Positions 25,021 to 37,100 of a stretch of 64,000 nt of DNA are shown here, one piece after another. The translations under genes were made by a program, and so were the position numbers. Source of the DNA: Prochilodus magdalenae (lineage: Eukaryota > Chordata > Actinopteri > Characiformes > Prochilodontidae); contig JAMWET010000129.1 in assembly GCA_024036415.1 (NCBI GenBank), positions 499,001 through 563,000 of the forward strand, in the 5' to 3' direction. The notes beneath the pieces are model-generated. The model did not search any database. It saw only the letters and a program-made list of their open reading frames with translations, and had not been told where the DNA came from. How positions within the stretch are numbered: position 1 is the stretch's first letter; the number at the start of each line of letters is the position of its first letter.

Positions 25021-26816
25021 TACAGTCCCAACATGCATTATGCATGGGCCAACACAACAGGCTGATCACCTTCCGTGCAAATGAATAGGCTTCACAGTGG
25101 CAACAGAGGAACACTCAACGCATCATATTTCACTGTACTGGGGAGGAAGCTGCTCTAAAAAGAATGCTGAGTCCTGCTCTTGTTAAATATTGTTCCCAAG
25201 TTTATAACAGACTACATTTCCTTGCAAAAACATCATGCAGAAAAAAATACAAAAGCACACCAGCTCTGTCAGTTCCTACATCATCCTATCCAATGGAATA
25301 GTCTTCAATATTTTAAATGTTCCCCTCAATTTAGTTGAAGCCGAACCCTAGCTGCTAGTTAAGTCACCCCCATATTACACAATGCTCCTAAGTATGTGCT
25401 AACATGTGCTTGACACATGTTCATTAACTGCCACTGACTTAATGTCATTGGGGAGCTCAACACGCTTGGAGGAGAATGCTAATCCCGTTTTTAATCTCAT
25501 CATGTTGGTAGATAATGGGAAACCCAATATTCCATTGTTTATTTATCGGAGCAGTGGTTAAAAATTCTATTACAGCTAACAGCAACATGACTGCAGTTCA
25601 ATTTTCGAAACTTTTGCTGCTGATCATGTTGCTAAAATAAACTTGATGTTAGGGCCATCATGGTAATAAAATTTTAGCTGACAGTTAATTTTCATATTAA
25701 TAATTGCAACAAATGATTTAACTGTTTCTTTCTTGTTGATTTTGTGCATCTTTCAAAGTGACCAGATTAGTTTATTAGCCTTCTTGCTTCCCATTTATGT
25801 TGTCAAACTGATATGCCACACCTCACACAAATGTCTGTTGCACAGAATCATGTGTAGTCAAGCAAAACATATTTTTCTTGAAATTTACAATTCAAGCAAA
25901 AAAGCCTCAGCACTCATGCTAACAACATTAAAACTGGCGATATAACTAATGATTCAGCAGACACTACTTGTGCTGCCTAAATCAGTTATAGCAGATTTAG
26001 TCAGAAGCTGAGTCAACATATTGCTTGTTGTGGCACAATATTATTGTGAAATCCAATTAATGTGGTTATGCCTAAATCAAATAAACATGATTATCTTAAA
26101 CAACTGCGTACATTTTAAATATCTGTGATAATGTGATTTTCTAATAATTAGGAAAGGCGTACCGGATGTCTGATTTTTTCTAAAACTGAGCACACATTGA
26201 TGAACTCCATGCATACACATTTATATAGCCCAACTACTAAACTTCAGCATAAGCTTTAAAAAATGTTTAAAACAGTTTTGAAATAAGATGTTGGGTAACA
26301 CCATCACAACCAACGCCAGTAATGCTCTCACCATTTTGGTTTCATACCACCATCAGCTCGGTACTGTTACTGGGTCATCCTATCCACCCAGAGAGAGCAA
26401 GGACACCTTCGTTCACTTGGTTATCTGGCACCATCAGGGGTCAAACTTGGTTTTCAGGAATAAAATGACATCTACTAAGGGTAGGAATTTGATGTAGGCA
26501 TGTTGTCAAACAAGCTGCAGATAAAATATCATAGAAATGACTTCATATGTCTATCTAATTTTATTATACTTTTACTTCCATAACACTTTTCAATCAGACT
26601 ATGTCCTCTGAACTACCTGTTGTTTAACAGTTAGCATGCCGTAATTATAGGGCACATAATCATGTAAGATTATACTCTTACAGACATATGTTTCCCTTTC
26701 TCTGTGTGCATCAATAGCTGTCCAGATGTTAGAGTTCACCAAAACAGATGTAAGGTTCAGTGAAGCTTCCAGCCAGACCAGGCCAGGATCATGTCAAATT
26801 CATCTGATATTTATCC

Positions 26817-26936
<120 letters not shown>

Positions 26937-28679
26937 CCATCCCTTCACTTGATCAAGTTAAGTGAGGCCTGAAAGGTGTCCTGGCAACCGCACACACTCA
27001 GACACACACACATCTGCTGTTGGAGGCACACATTACTGATAACGATTCTATTATGGCCCATGGGTTCATGGAGGTCAGCAGATCATGAACCAATGAACTG
27101 TCCTTTCAGATATCCTGATGCGGCCACTGCTAAAGCACAGCTGTAGTGTATCCAGTTTCATTTAGAACGGCTTGGGATAGCCCTCGGACCTCAGCTTCCC
27201 AGCTGACTTTGATGCCGATTTACAGCAGCAGAACCATGGGCTACACTCTGATAGGTGCAGCTGTAAAAACAAGTGTGCTTGGCCTCCACAGCAGAAACTG
27301 CAGAGCAGATTGACTGCCTTTTTAAATTTCAAAAGTTGTATATCATGATTGTTCTCTTTTAGCCAGACTTATGGTCTAAAATAGAATGCTAAAGATAAGT
27401 GGGCCTAATGCATAAACTACAGGCCAGGTTAAATTGAAATACATTAAAAGAAAATAAGTAAATCGATATGGAAGGATGAACTGAAAAGGAGTTTTAGAGC
27501 CCCTCTCTAGTGTGCTCAGTTAGTCTGCACAGATTCTGTGTAAGTAAATATCAGCACCCAAAAATCAAACTTTTGCCAAGTAACTTGAATAACTCGTATG
27601 GTGGAATCCACTTAGATCCTACAAAGCTGTTTTCTTTCTCTAGTTCAATCACTATAACGGGAGGTCATTTATGTTAGCACCGCCAGTTACAAACTCCGAT
27701 TTTGATGCACAGTAATGGTAGCGTATGTGTCAGAATCAATTGGAACCTTCCCTGGCATGCTGCGTTCCCACGCGCTGTTCCAACTAGCCTTTCACAAAAA
27801 ACCTTTATTTGCACAAAGCTTATGACAACAGCAATCTAGGACTATCCGGTCTAACTCGAGCACCATTCCAGCAGTTATAAGCAGGGAACTAGATCAATGG
27901 CTGCTGTGCAGCCTCGTCGACGCCTGTAAGTGCTCTGGAAATAAGCTGCGCAGATCATCAGTCACAAAACACTGGGCTGCTTATGTAGGGAGCTTAGTTT
28001 TGTCATTGTTGCTGTGGCCGAGCAGTATTGGCAAACATATCGAATCTCTGAGAGGTGTGAGAGAGGCCTGTAGAAATGATGTATTGAACAGTCAATCAAA
28101 GTCAATCCTCGGTGCTCGTGATGGAGGGAATTAAAGACATATTACTGCACTGCTATGTGTAGCGTGCTTGCCTGTCAGAGGCACTGCCGGAGCGTTCTTA
28201 CCTCTTGGACAGCAGGAAGGAAAAAAAGGATAAATGGCTTTTCAAGCATTTCACCAAACAGCCATTGCCTCAAATAGCTTAGAGAATTTGCATGCGCGTT
28301 TGTATTAGCTACCCTGCTGTGGGGAAGAGTTGGGCTTGTCATTTTGTAACATGCTCACCTCAAATGCCCTGCCTTATAAAGGTTTTCCTCCAAACAAGCA
28401 GGTAAAGACATTATATGTGCTTTAAAGTTGAAATAATACACCAGCTTTTATAGCCTAATCTCTGTCTGTCACATATAAAATTACATAGCCGATTATCACA
28501 GAAGAAAGGCAGTGTTTAATATTGGGCACCAGTCAGAAATCACCCTTTATTTATTTATACATTAATTCATCAATCATCATCAAACACTTGTCCTCCTGAA
28601 CAATCCCAGGAGTCAGGAAACACATTGGACAGGTCCTTTATTTCTAGAAAAGGTTCATTGTCAAAATTGTGGTATGCAA

Positions 28680-29172
28680 TAATTCATTATTCTGTATCAT
28701 GAAAAAAGGAAAACATGTTTAACAGCTAAAAACATGAGATTTTTGGTATTTAGTGCATCCAGCCTTTGCCTTTATTATAGCTTCCATTCTTTTCAGGAGA
28801 ATTGCATTGAGTTCTGCAGAATCTGCAGAAATATTTATCCCCAAAGTTTCAAAGTTGGTTGGTTGCACTCTTTGTTTCTCACAATCCAAGCAATCCCAAA
28901 CACATGCAGTGATCTGGTCTGGACTCAGTCCTTTGTGCTGAGAACACCAGCAGCTTTTTTTGCTATTCCCTAATGGGTTCTTGACAGCTACAGGTTCTTT
29001 CAAACCCATGTCATTAAAATGTCTTCTGAATAGACAGAAGCAGATATTTTTTATTTACCTTATGCAAGTGGATTATCTTTTGTAAAAACTTCTCAACAAA
29101 AAACCCATGTATTTACTGACTGTTTGAACTGAAAGTGAAGGGTGGTCTCTGACATTTTACACAGTGCTGAAA
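28680..29172. mobile_element. Tc1-like non-autonomous element, second copy
   Basis: It shares the central segment (gttggttg...ggtctggact...gctgagaacaccagcagctt) with 22200-22920. It ends in ctgacattttacacagtgct, the complement of the left end of that copy, and so carries the opposite terminus. It contains no intact ORF. Confidence 0.55.
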
Positions 29173-30890
29173 TAGAACAAGTTTACCTGCTGACCCATAA
29201 CATGCTTATAAGAAAGTCAATGAACATTTGATTCAAGTAATCATATGCTAAATATGGGCACATAAATATAAAACTGGAGTAGTCTTTTAAATATAAATTA
29301 ATTCTTTACTCAAATTCAAACTGTAGCTAACAAGTGAAATGAAGCTCCTGGATAAAAGCTAACATCATCAGAATGCTAAATGCTAAAGGTTATGAGGATT
29401 AGCATAACCAAAGTGTTACTTTAATACCGGTGAGTCCTCATCTTACTGGGAGGCTCCTTTCTCTCCCAACATGCAAGAAACTTGCTGCCAGAGCAGATGG
29501 TGTTCTTATGAAGCCTGTGCCAGCAACCAAGTTCAGAGCTGGGCGAAGTGAGGACAACACGCGCACACACGTGTGCACACACACGCAGTGCACGCAAACT
29601 CATTCCCTCCAAACAAGCAACAGGCTGTCAGCCAGGGTTCATAGTAAGAGTTCAGTCACTCTATCACCGGCAGTGATGGAAAGCAGTGGATTACGTGCGC
29701 TTTGTTGTACTTAAGTTGTTTTTTCTTGTCCAGATTTTGTGCTTTGTGAGGATTTGGAAATGGCAGTACTTTCACTTGAGAACAGGCTGACTGGACGGTT
29801 CTGTCTCTGCTGTACTACTTCAGATTCAGCTGCTCTGTGCTATATAACATGCCTATATTCCTGCATATAGCATATTACACTACATGAGTTTCTACAAGAT
29901 TCTAACAAGAATCCTTAGCTCATGTGCTTATTAAACCTTATTAAAAACTTACTAAATCTCAGAAAAGTAAATTATCATGATACTTATGTGAGATACACAA
30001 TATCTATGAAAGCTCAAACTGTTCAAACAGAGAAAAACCCCTAGTAGTGTCAAAAATACTTTTAAAAACTATGCATTCAATGCTTTTGTACCCCAATCAA
30101 ATTATTACTAAATATGCTTTGTAGTCAAACAAGAACTTTTTCGGTGTTCGAGTCTTGATATGCGTTTACAAGCCTAAAATCATCTAATTAGGCACAGAAC
30201 TGGTCTCTTTTTTTTTCAATTGTCCTGTGCTTAGTGGTTGTACTGATACAATATGGTACAAAAGAGTTTATTATACAGTATAGTGTTTGTACTACTGCAT
30301 ACAGTGACTCTCCTTAATATGTGAAATAAATACAAATCATGCTCTAAAAATACATTTTCCAGGTTCTTTAAATGATGTGTTAACATATTGTCACATCAAC
30401 AAATTATGTAATTTGACCTGGAACTGGACCTTTTGCTTGTAACTGCACATATACTTGTAGATTCTCTCTAAAAATTTGTTGTACCATTAACCACACATCT
30501 ACACAACTACAGAGACTGAGACTCTCCCGTTAGAAATACTGCAAAAAAGGAAAAGACACATACATCACTAACACTAATTGCTCCACTGCAACCCTCACAC
30601 TCATGCTAAAGTAACTACAGTATCGAATAAACACACCAAGAGATTAAAAGAGAGAGTTTACATTAGCAAATAACAAATAAAGCCTGTGTCGTTTGAAGCG
30701 GCACAGATATATTTACTGAGTCTCCAGGGCTGTCGAAGGAGCTAGCGGTGCAGAGACTACATCTGACAACAGTTCCCATGAACAGCCAACAGAGACTGTA
30801 ATGAGGAGATGTGGAGAAAAGATAGCTGTAGATTGAGGCCACTGAATATCTCCAGTGAGGCTAATGTGTATGTGTGTGTGTCGTCTGCAG
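29173..30890. other. Sequence before the first recognised FKBP8-family exon
   Basis: I looked here for an FKBP-domain exon (GDVIQALD-, GE-, CYG-type words) and saw none. A CA-rich patch lies at 29557-29600. Otherwise the sequence is AT-rich and non-coding. Confidence 0.5.
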
Positions 30891-31108
30891 AGAGCCTGAT
30901 ATACCAGCCTGGACTCCTATCCTCTACCAGCTGCAACTCACAGAAATCACAGACAAGGCAGACCCCCTGTCTCTGCCCATTTCTGACCGGATCCGCATTG
31001 GCAACCAGAAACGAGAGCGCGGGAACTTCTACTTTCAAAGAGAGGAGTACAGCATGGCGGCGCAGGCCTACTGCATGGCCTTGGACGTGCTGACCACACG
31101 CACACATG
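30891..31108 (+). CDS. fkbp8: FKBP8-family exon A (end of FKBP fold, first TPR helices)
   Basis: The acceptor is tcgtctgcag before 30891 and the donor is ATG|gtaacc. The exon enters with the third base of a codon and leaves with one base, which the next exon completes as Asp. It encodes the last FKBP strand and then the conserved DRIRIGNQKRERGN segment that starts the TPR region. Confidence 0.88.
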
Positions 31109-34100
31109 GTAACCTAGGAGTGGGCAATATGCCACAGAACAGTATCTGGTACCAATGGTGCCAAAACATTCACCTATAAGAACTAGGCTACATTCACATT
31201 ACCAGGTTTAAATGTCACAAATCCTTGTGTTTGTGCTCTAATGTGAAACAAAATGAATCTTGTCAAATTATATCTGACCCACTTGTACAGATGTACACAT
31301 TGTAAACTTCATCCAATTTCTCAAATATCGGATTTGAGCAGGATAGATTTTGAGCAATCTGAACGGCAATTATCCCTATGGAATCTGAGTTTGAACCGTA
31401 TGTAGGTGGCAGGTGGTGATTCAAATTCCTTTTCAGACATATTTCAGATTTCTGGATGTGTAACTTCCCACACAGGAGATAAAAGTGGGCCGGATCCTTA
31501 AGTCCACTTTTTTTGGTAAAAGTGAACTAACAACATTAATTTACTTTAAGTTGATGTCCAGATCAAAAGCAAGTAGCTTGTATAGCTGACATTAGCTACT
31601 AGTCAGCCTCAAGTGGAAATTTTAGTTTAATCTTTATCAGCATCCCAGGAGCAATGATTTAAAGGCTGATGATGGCCCTTATCGTGTGTTCAAGCTTGCT
31701 GTAATAAAGGCATGTTACTGAGCCATGGCCACTTCTTTGGTTTGCGTTCCTGGTTTTTACTTTAAACTAACTTTAAAGCTTCTAACGTTTGATACTGTAG
31801 CCTTGTTTCTTTAAAAAATGCCTTTGAACATGGATCGGTTGTGATGAGTGCCTCGTAATTTTGTTTGCACAAAAACCATACTCCGAAATGCGGAGGTTGG
31901 ATTCACATAAAAGTTACAGGAATTCCAATCTTGCATTGTTGGGTTCTGCTCCTACCTGGTTAGCATATACATACATGCTTCCTTACAATGGCAGCCAGTG
32001 TGGATTAATGAAAAAGCAAATGCCATTCCAGCCTGATCACACAAATCAGATTTGGTAACTAGTAGCTTGAAATTTTACATTTTAATTTAATTTTAATGGT
32101 TCAGATGCCAGAAACAAAGCCAATTTGCCCAGCTGTGTGAACAAAGCCTATATGAATCGAACCTGTTATTAATGTAAAAGAGCCTGTGTTCTGGATCAAT
32201 AATGTCAAGAGGCAACAAACAAACCAACCAACCAGCAGAAAAAGGTAATTTCTCTGCATTTCACTGTTAAAGCAAGACCAACATCAAGTTAAACAGTCCT
32301 GCGATATTAACACTGAATGAGAGAAAGCAGAGTGCAAAAAATTCTGAACTGATATTATGTACTAATAATAACATCAATATTATAACATCATCATAATATC
32401 ATGTCATATCACACTGTAAAAATGCAGTGTAAAAATGGATATGTATGTATAGTCTCAAAACTTAAATAAATGCAGCGTGTTACATTTGATAACTTTAGTA
32501 CATAAAGTTTAATAAAAAACTATTTTTAAGAAAACCAGGGCTCCTCTAGTAAATCTGGGTGAGGTTAACACAGGCACACATCTGCTCACTCGCACAAAAC
32601 CTCTCATCTGTTTCACAACCGAACACTGGAACTTCGGCCACTGCTGTTTGTTTCCAAATAAACGTGTCACCACCATAGAAAAACAACCTTTCAGATACAG
32701 AAGACATTACTTATTTCACACTCTACCTCCATCCAAACCAGGCCGTCTGCTAGCACGTCTGAACAATAATGGTGTCATTTGAGTGCTCAGTCACGTCCGC
32801 AAGATGTGAGTAATGCTCGTATTAAAGCTTCGGCTAATCAAACGTAAGAAATCTACATGTTATTTCCACCTCCTTAATCATGATAATTGCCAGGGGAGCC
32901 GCTTCGACCTCGAGAGGAACATTTGACAGTAATAAGAGAGTGAAGTGCAGGGCGCCATTTCACAGCAGACAATGAAAAAATGACCGCACACACAAAAAAA
33001 TCCATCTCCCTTCAAGCATCATGCATTAGGTTTTGCTATATTTATTTGTTTATGGTATAACCCTTATTTGGTCGTCTCCTTGATGTAAACCTTTCACAGG
33101 ACTGTTAACGACTGTGCTTTATTGCCTTAACCACACTAACAAGGCCACGCTCAGGTGAGAGCTACAATGGAGACACAAGTGACCCCGAAAAGGTGTCAGG
33201 TGTCAGATGTACTGTAATGAGTTTACTGTAGGTCTGTATAAAGCAACTTTTGTTGTGCATACGGTCAGTATGGGGGGGCGTTGATTGAACCTGGAGCATG
33301 GACGGGTGACGTCATGCATAACAATGTGACTGTTTGTGTGTGTCCACAGATGGCCGAGATTGCACAGCAGAAGAAGAGGAGGAGGTCAATGACTACCGGG
33401 TAAAGTGTCTAAACAACATGGCAGCAGCGCAGCTAAAGCTGGAGCAGTATAGTGAGGCACTGCACACCAGCCAGGACGTGCTGTTTCTCAATCCCAACAA
33501 TGTCAAAGCCCTCTTTCGAAAAGGGAAGGTGAGGGATCACGTTCATTGTGTTGAGTATGACGGTTGATGCTAGGTCTAATAACCCATGAATGCATGGACA
33601 TTTCATAAACTGTTTGTACTTATGTAATACATCCTGGCCAAGCTATTATGTTGATTCTGGCTAATCTCTGCTACAATTTTGCATCCCCTGCCATGATTGT
33701 GTAAAGCAGCCGAAACACTTTGTTCACAATGATATACATACATATATAAATATCAGCATATATTTATATTTTCTTTGTAATTTTTCTAAGAAGAATGAAC
33801 AGGAGGGGATGAGGTCATGGGTTGCTAGCATCCTGGGCCCTTGAAGGTTAATGAAATGTGATGACTCAGTGTGCAGGAGGCCCAGAGCTGGATGCATCAT
33901 CCTTCTTGAGTGCCAAGCGAGAATTGGTTATTGTCCTTCATACATATGCTGGATACAATACAGTGAATCTGAGCCTAAATTCTAAGTCTGTGATGCTTAG
34001 CACATAAGAACACACTGAATGAACCTCAACAAACTTAATTGCCTTTGTGATACCACCTTGTGTCAGTTAAAAAAACTAATTTCGAAATCTATTATTCTAA

Positions 34101-37100
34101 GAAACTCTTCACGCGGTCCAGGGTAGATGTAATAAACACTGCAAGCAACTATGCTGAAATCATCATACTGTATTTACAGCTTCTATCAGACCAGGGTGAA
34201 TACGAGGAAGCCATGGAGACCCTAAAGAAGGCTTTAAAACTGGAGCCGTCTACCAAGGTGAGAACTCATCTCCTGTCCTCACCTTACTTTTTTCAGGCCT
34301 GCTGGATAATGTAAACCACCCTATGAGCTGTTGCTGGGTCAGGCATTGGTATACAAATATCTGGTCTATTGAGCAGACCTCTAAGCTGCTGGCTAAACTC
34401 AATGTCAGACACCCATCACGCAAAAAGTGCTCTTTAATTAATGCTGTGAGCTCACGTAGTGAAATATTCATGATTCTGTTTACATAAAACTTTCATTAGC
34501 CGGATCTATTTTCAACATGCTGTTAAAAGGGGTCTCAAAATAAAGAGTGACTCACAGCTCACTTGGCGTTGGAGGGCCAATTCACCCTGGGACCCAGGGG
34601 CTGACAGAATTCAAACTCTCAACCAACCACTCCATATGAATGTCCATGCACTGGATATGAGAATGTTTTCTCCAAACATGCTGATATGGCTACAGTACAA
34701 TGAGTATTCATTCATCAGCGGGACTGTTCACATTTTGAGCTGAAGAATTCATTTAACATCGTTCAGGTTTGTCAGACTAGACGTTCTCCCTTCTTACATT
34801 CAGACACATAAGGATAAGTTGGAACAGATGAAAAGAAAAATAGAGATCTAGTCAAAACACACATGCCATTTACAGTGGAGTTCCAAGCATCTTTAAAACA
34901 ACAACAATGACCATGCGTGTGAATATACTATGATTAATACATAGTATACATAGTGTTTTCCATTAAAAGGTAGTTATTCTTTCCAAGAACTCACTATATC
35001 CAAAATGATTACAAATGGATACAGCAGTTTGAAATTAAACTCTCCATATTAACAATAATTGTTCTTGAAATGTCTTAGTTGATGTAGATTATTTTAGGCA
35101 ATGGTATTTGTGGCTTAAGCTTCCACTCACGTTTTAAATTATTTGGCCCTGCTAAAAATAAAAAGTATCTTAACATAGAGCTCTTTGTAATTAAACAAGC
35201 AGTGTGGTGGGCTGTAAGTAATGATGATATTCACATATGCTCAAACAAGCATTTGGTGATGTGATTTTTTTTTTTTTTTTGCAAGAACGATATATATGGT
35301 CATATTCACCACCCCTAGCCACAAGGCTTGTTTGCAACCCAAATAAACACTGCAGAGATATATTAAAGACTGAAAGTTCCCTGGGACTTTACACAGTGTG
35401 GGTGCAGCCCAAACACTAATACATGGTTTTCCCCCCATGGGGATTTGTAAAATCCATCAAAAAACTACACACATAAGTATTATTTGAATATTGTTGCAAA
35501 AAGATGATGGGGAATAACACAGGCTTGTGGTTAGTTACCTCTGCATTTGCTACTGACAGGGCTAAAACCTGTCCTGTCATGCCTCTGTGGATAGAACAGC
35601 CTGCCAAATCCTCAGAGCAGCCACAGAGATTAGAGCTGTCTGGAGCCACTACACATACACATTGCTGTGGTGCTGCCAAAGTGGGGAATCAATACTGTAC
35701 CTCTTCAATGAAATGACCACAGCAGACAATACGAGGCGGAATGTACAGGATGGTGCAGACCACTGACACTGCACGATGGGTTCGGCTTCTATTCCGGTCT
35801 AAGCCTTTAGTGAAGTAGAAATACATGAAATAATGCCCTTGGCAATGCTACTCAACACACCATTTAGAGTCCTTTAGCGTAGACACTTTAAAATGATCCT
35901 GAAGCACTTAATATGCCTGTGGAATCTTATCCTCTCAACATCCCTTCAGTGCCAAATTCTTTATTAAAAGCTCCACCAAGCAGCTCATTTAAACGAACAG
36001 TCTTTAAAAGGCTCTCGGTGTCAGCCTCAGATCCCCTCCCACCTCACACTGACCCACTCCACACAGTCACTGTGGTGGCGAGTAACCCATGTCTAGACAA
36101 AACTGAAAATATCTGCTGCTGCTCTAATGGCAGCCTTGTCTGGATGGCACTTTCCCTCGAGAGTGAGAGAGAGCGTCTGGGTTTGAGAAAACAAACAATG
36201 CAGTGCTGTTGTTGCATACTGCACTTGCAGACTGTTTTGAAGTAGCCCATATGTTTACAGTGTGTTCCTCATTAAACAGGTTTTAGTGATGTCTATGAGA
36301 CGTGTGCATGCAACGCTGATTCTGATTTTATTGAACACGGATTCTGAATCCCGCCCATGCCCACTTTAATGCTGTTTTGCAGCTTTTGAGCAAGCAAAGC
36401 TCCATCTGGCAACGGGGACGGGGAAAAATATCAGCAACAGCTATGATGACAAAATCCAACATCAAAGTCAACAGGTGAAGACGGTACAGTCTCGAGACAG
36501 CGTAATTGCAGCATAAGAAGATTTATTGCAAGCATTAGGTGCAATAGTACACCACCAGCTAAATGAGCTCGCTCTTTGGCAGCGCATTAGAAAACTTCTT
36601 ATTTGCAGAACTATAAACCTGCTCAGCATTAAACAACAGTGGACTGGCCCTAGCATTTACAGCTTTAACTGTTATCATTACTCACCTCTAATAGTATACA
36701 GCATGAGTGCTTTGAAATCATAGGCCCTGGTTGATTACAGGGAAATTTCACAGATTTTTCACAACTTCAGCATAATTTGGTTGTTGATGTGTAAACAAAG
36801 TAATTCAAAGTGGTTTTATGTCAAACAGGTTATTGCACAAAAACTTACTGACTCAAATTTCTTTACAGTGGTGGGGGCACAAACCAGTGGTTACAATGCC
36901 TGCTGGGTCCAGCATATTATCGCCGTATTTTTGCTTTTTCAGTTGTCTACAACATGCAAATACTTTTTGTTGAGGTCAGCAGAAGTGACACTAATCAAAC
37001 GTCTGGGCAGATTTTGGATCTTTTACAGAACTAGCTGCATTAGTGTCTTATTAATTTAAAATACTCTAGGAATACTGGAGTCCAGAGATGGTGTTAAACG

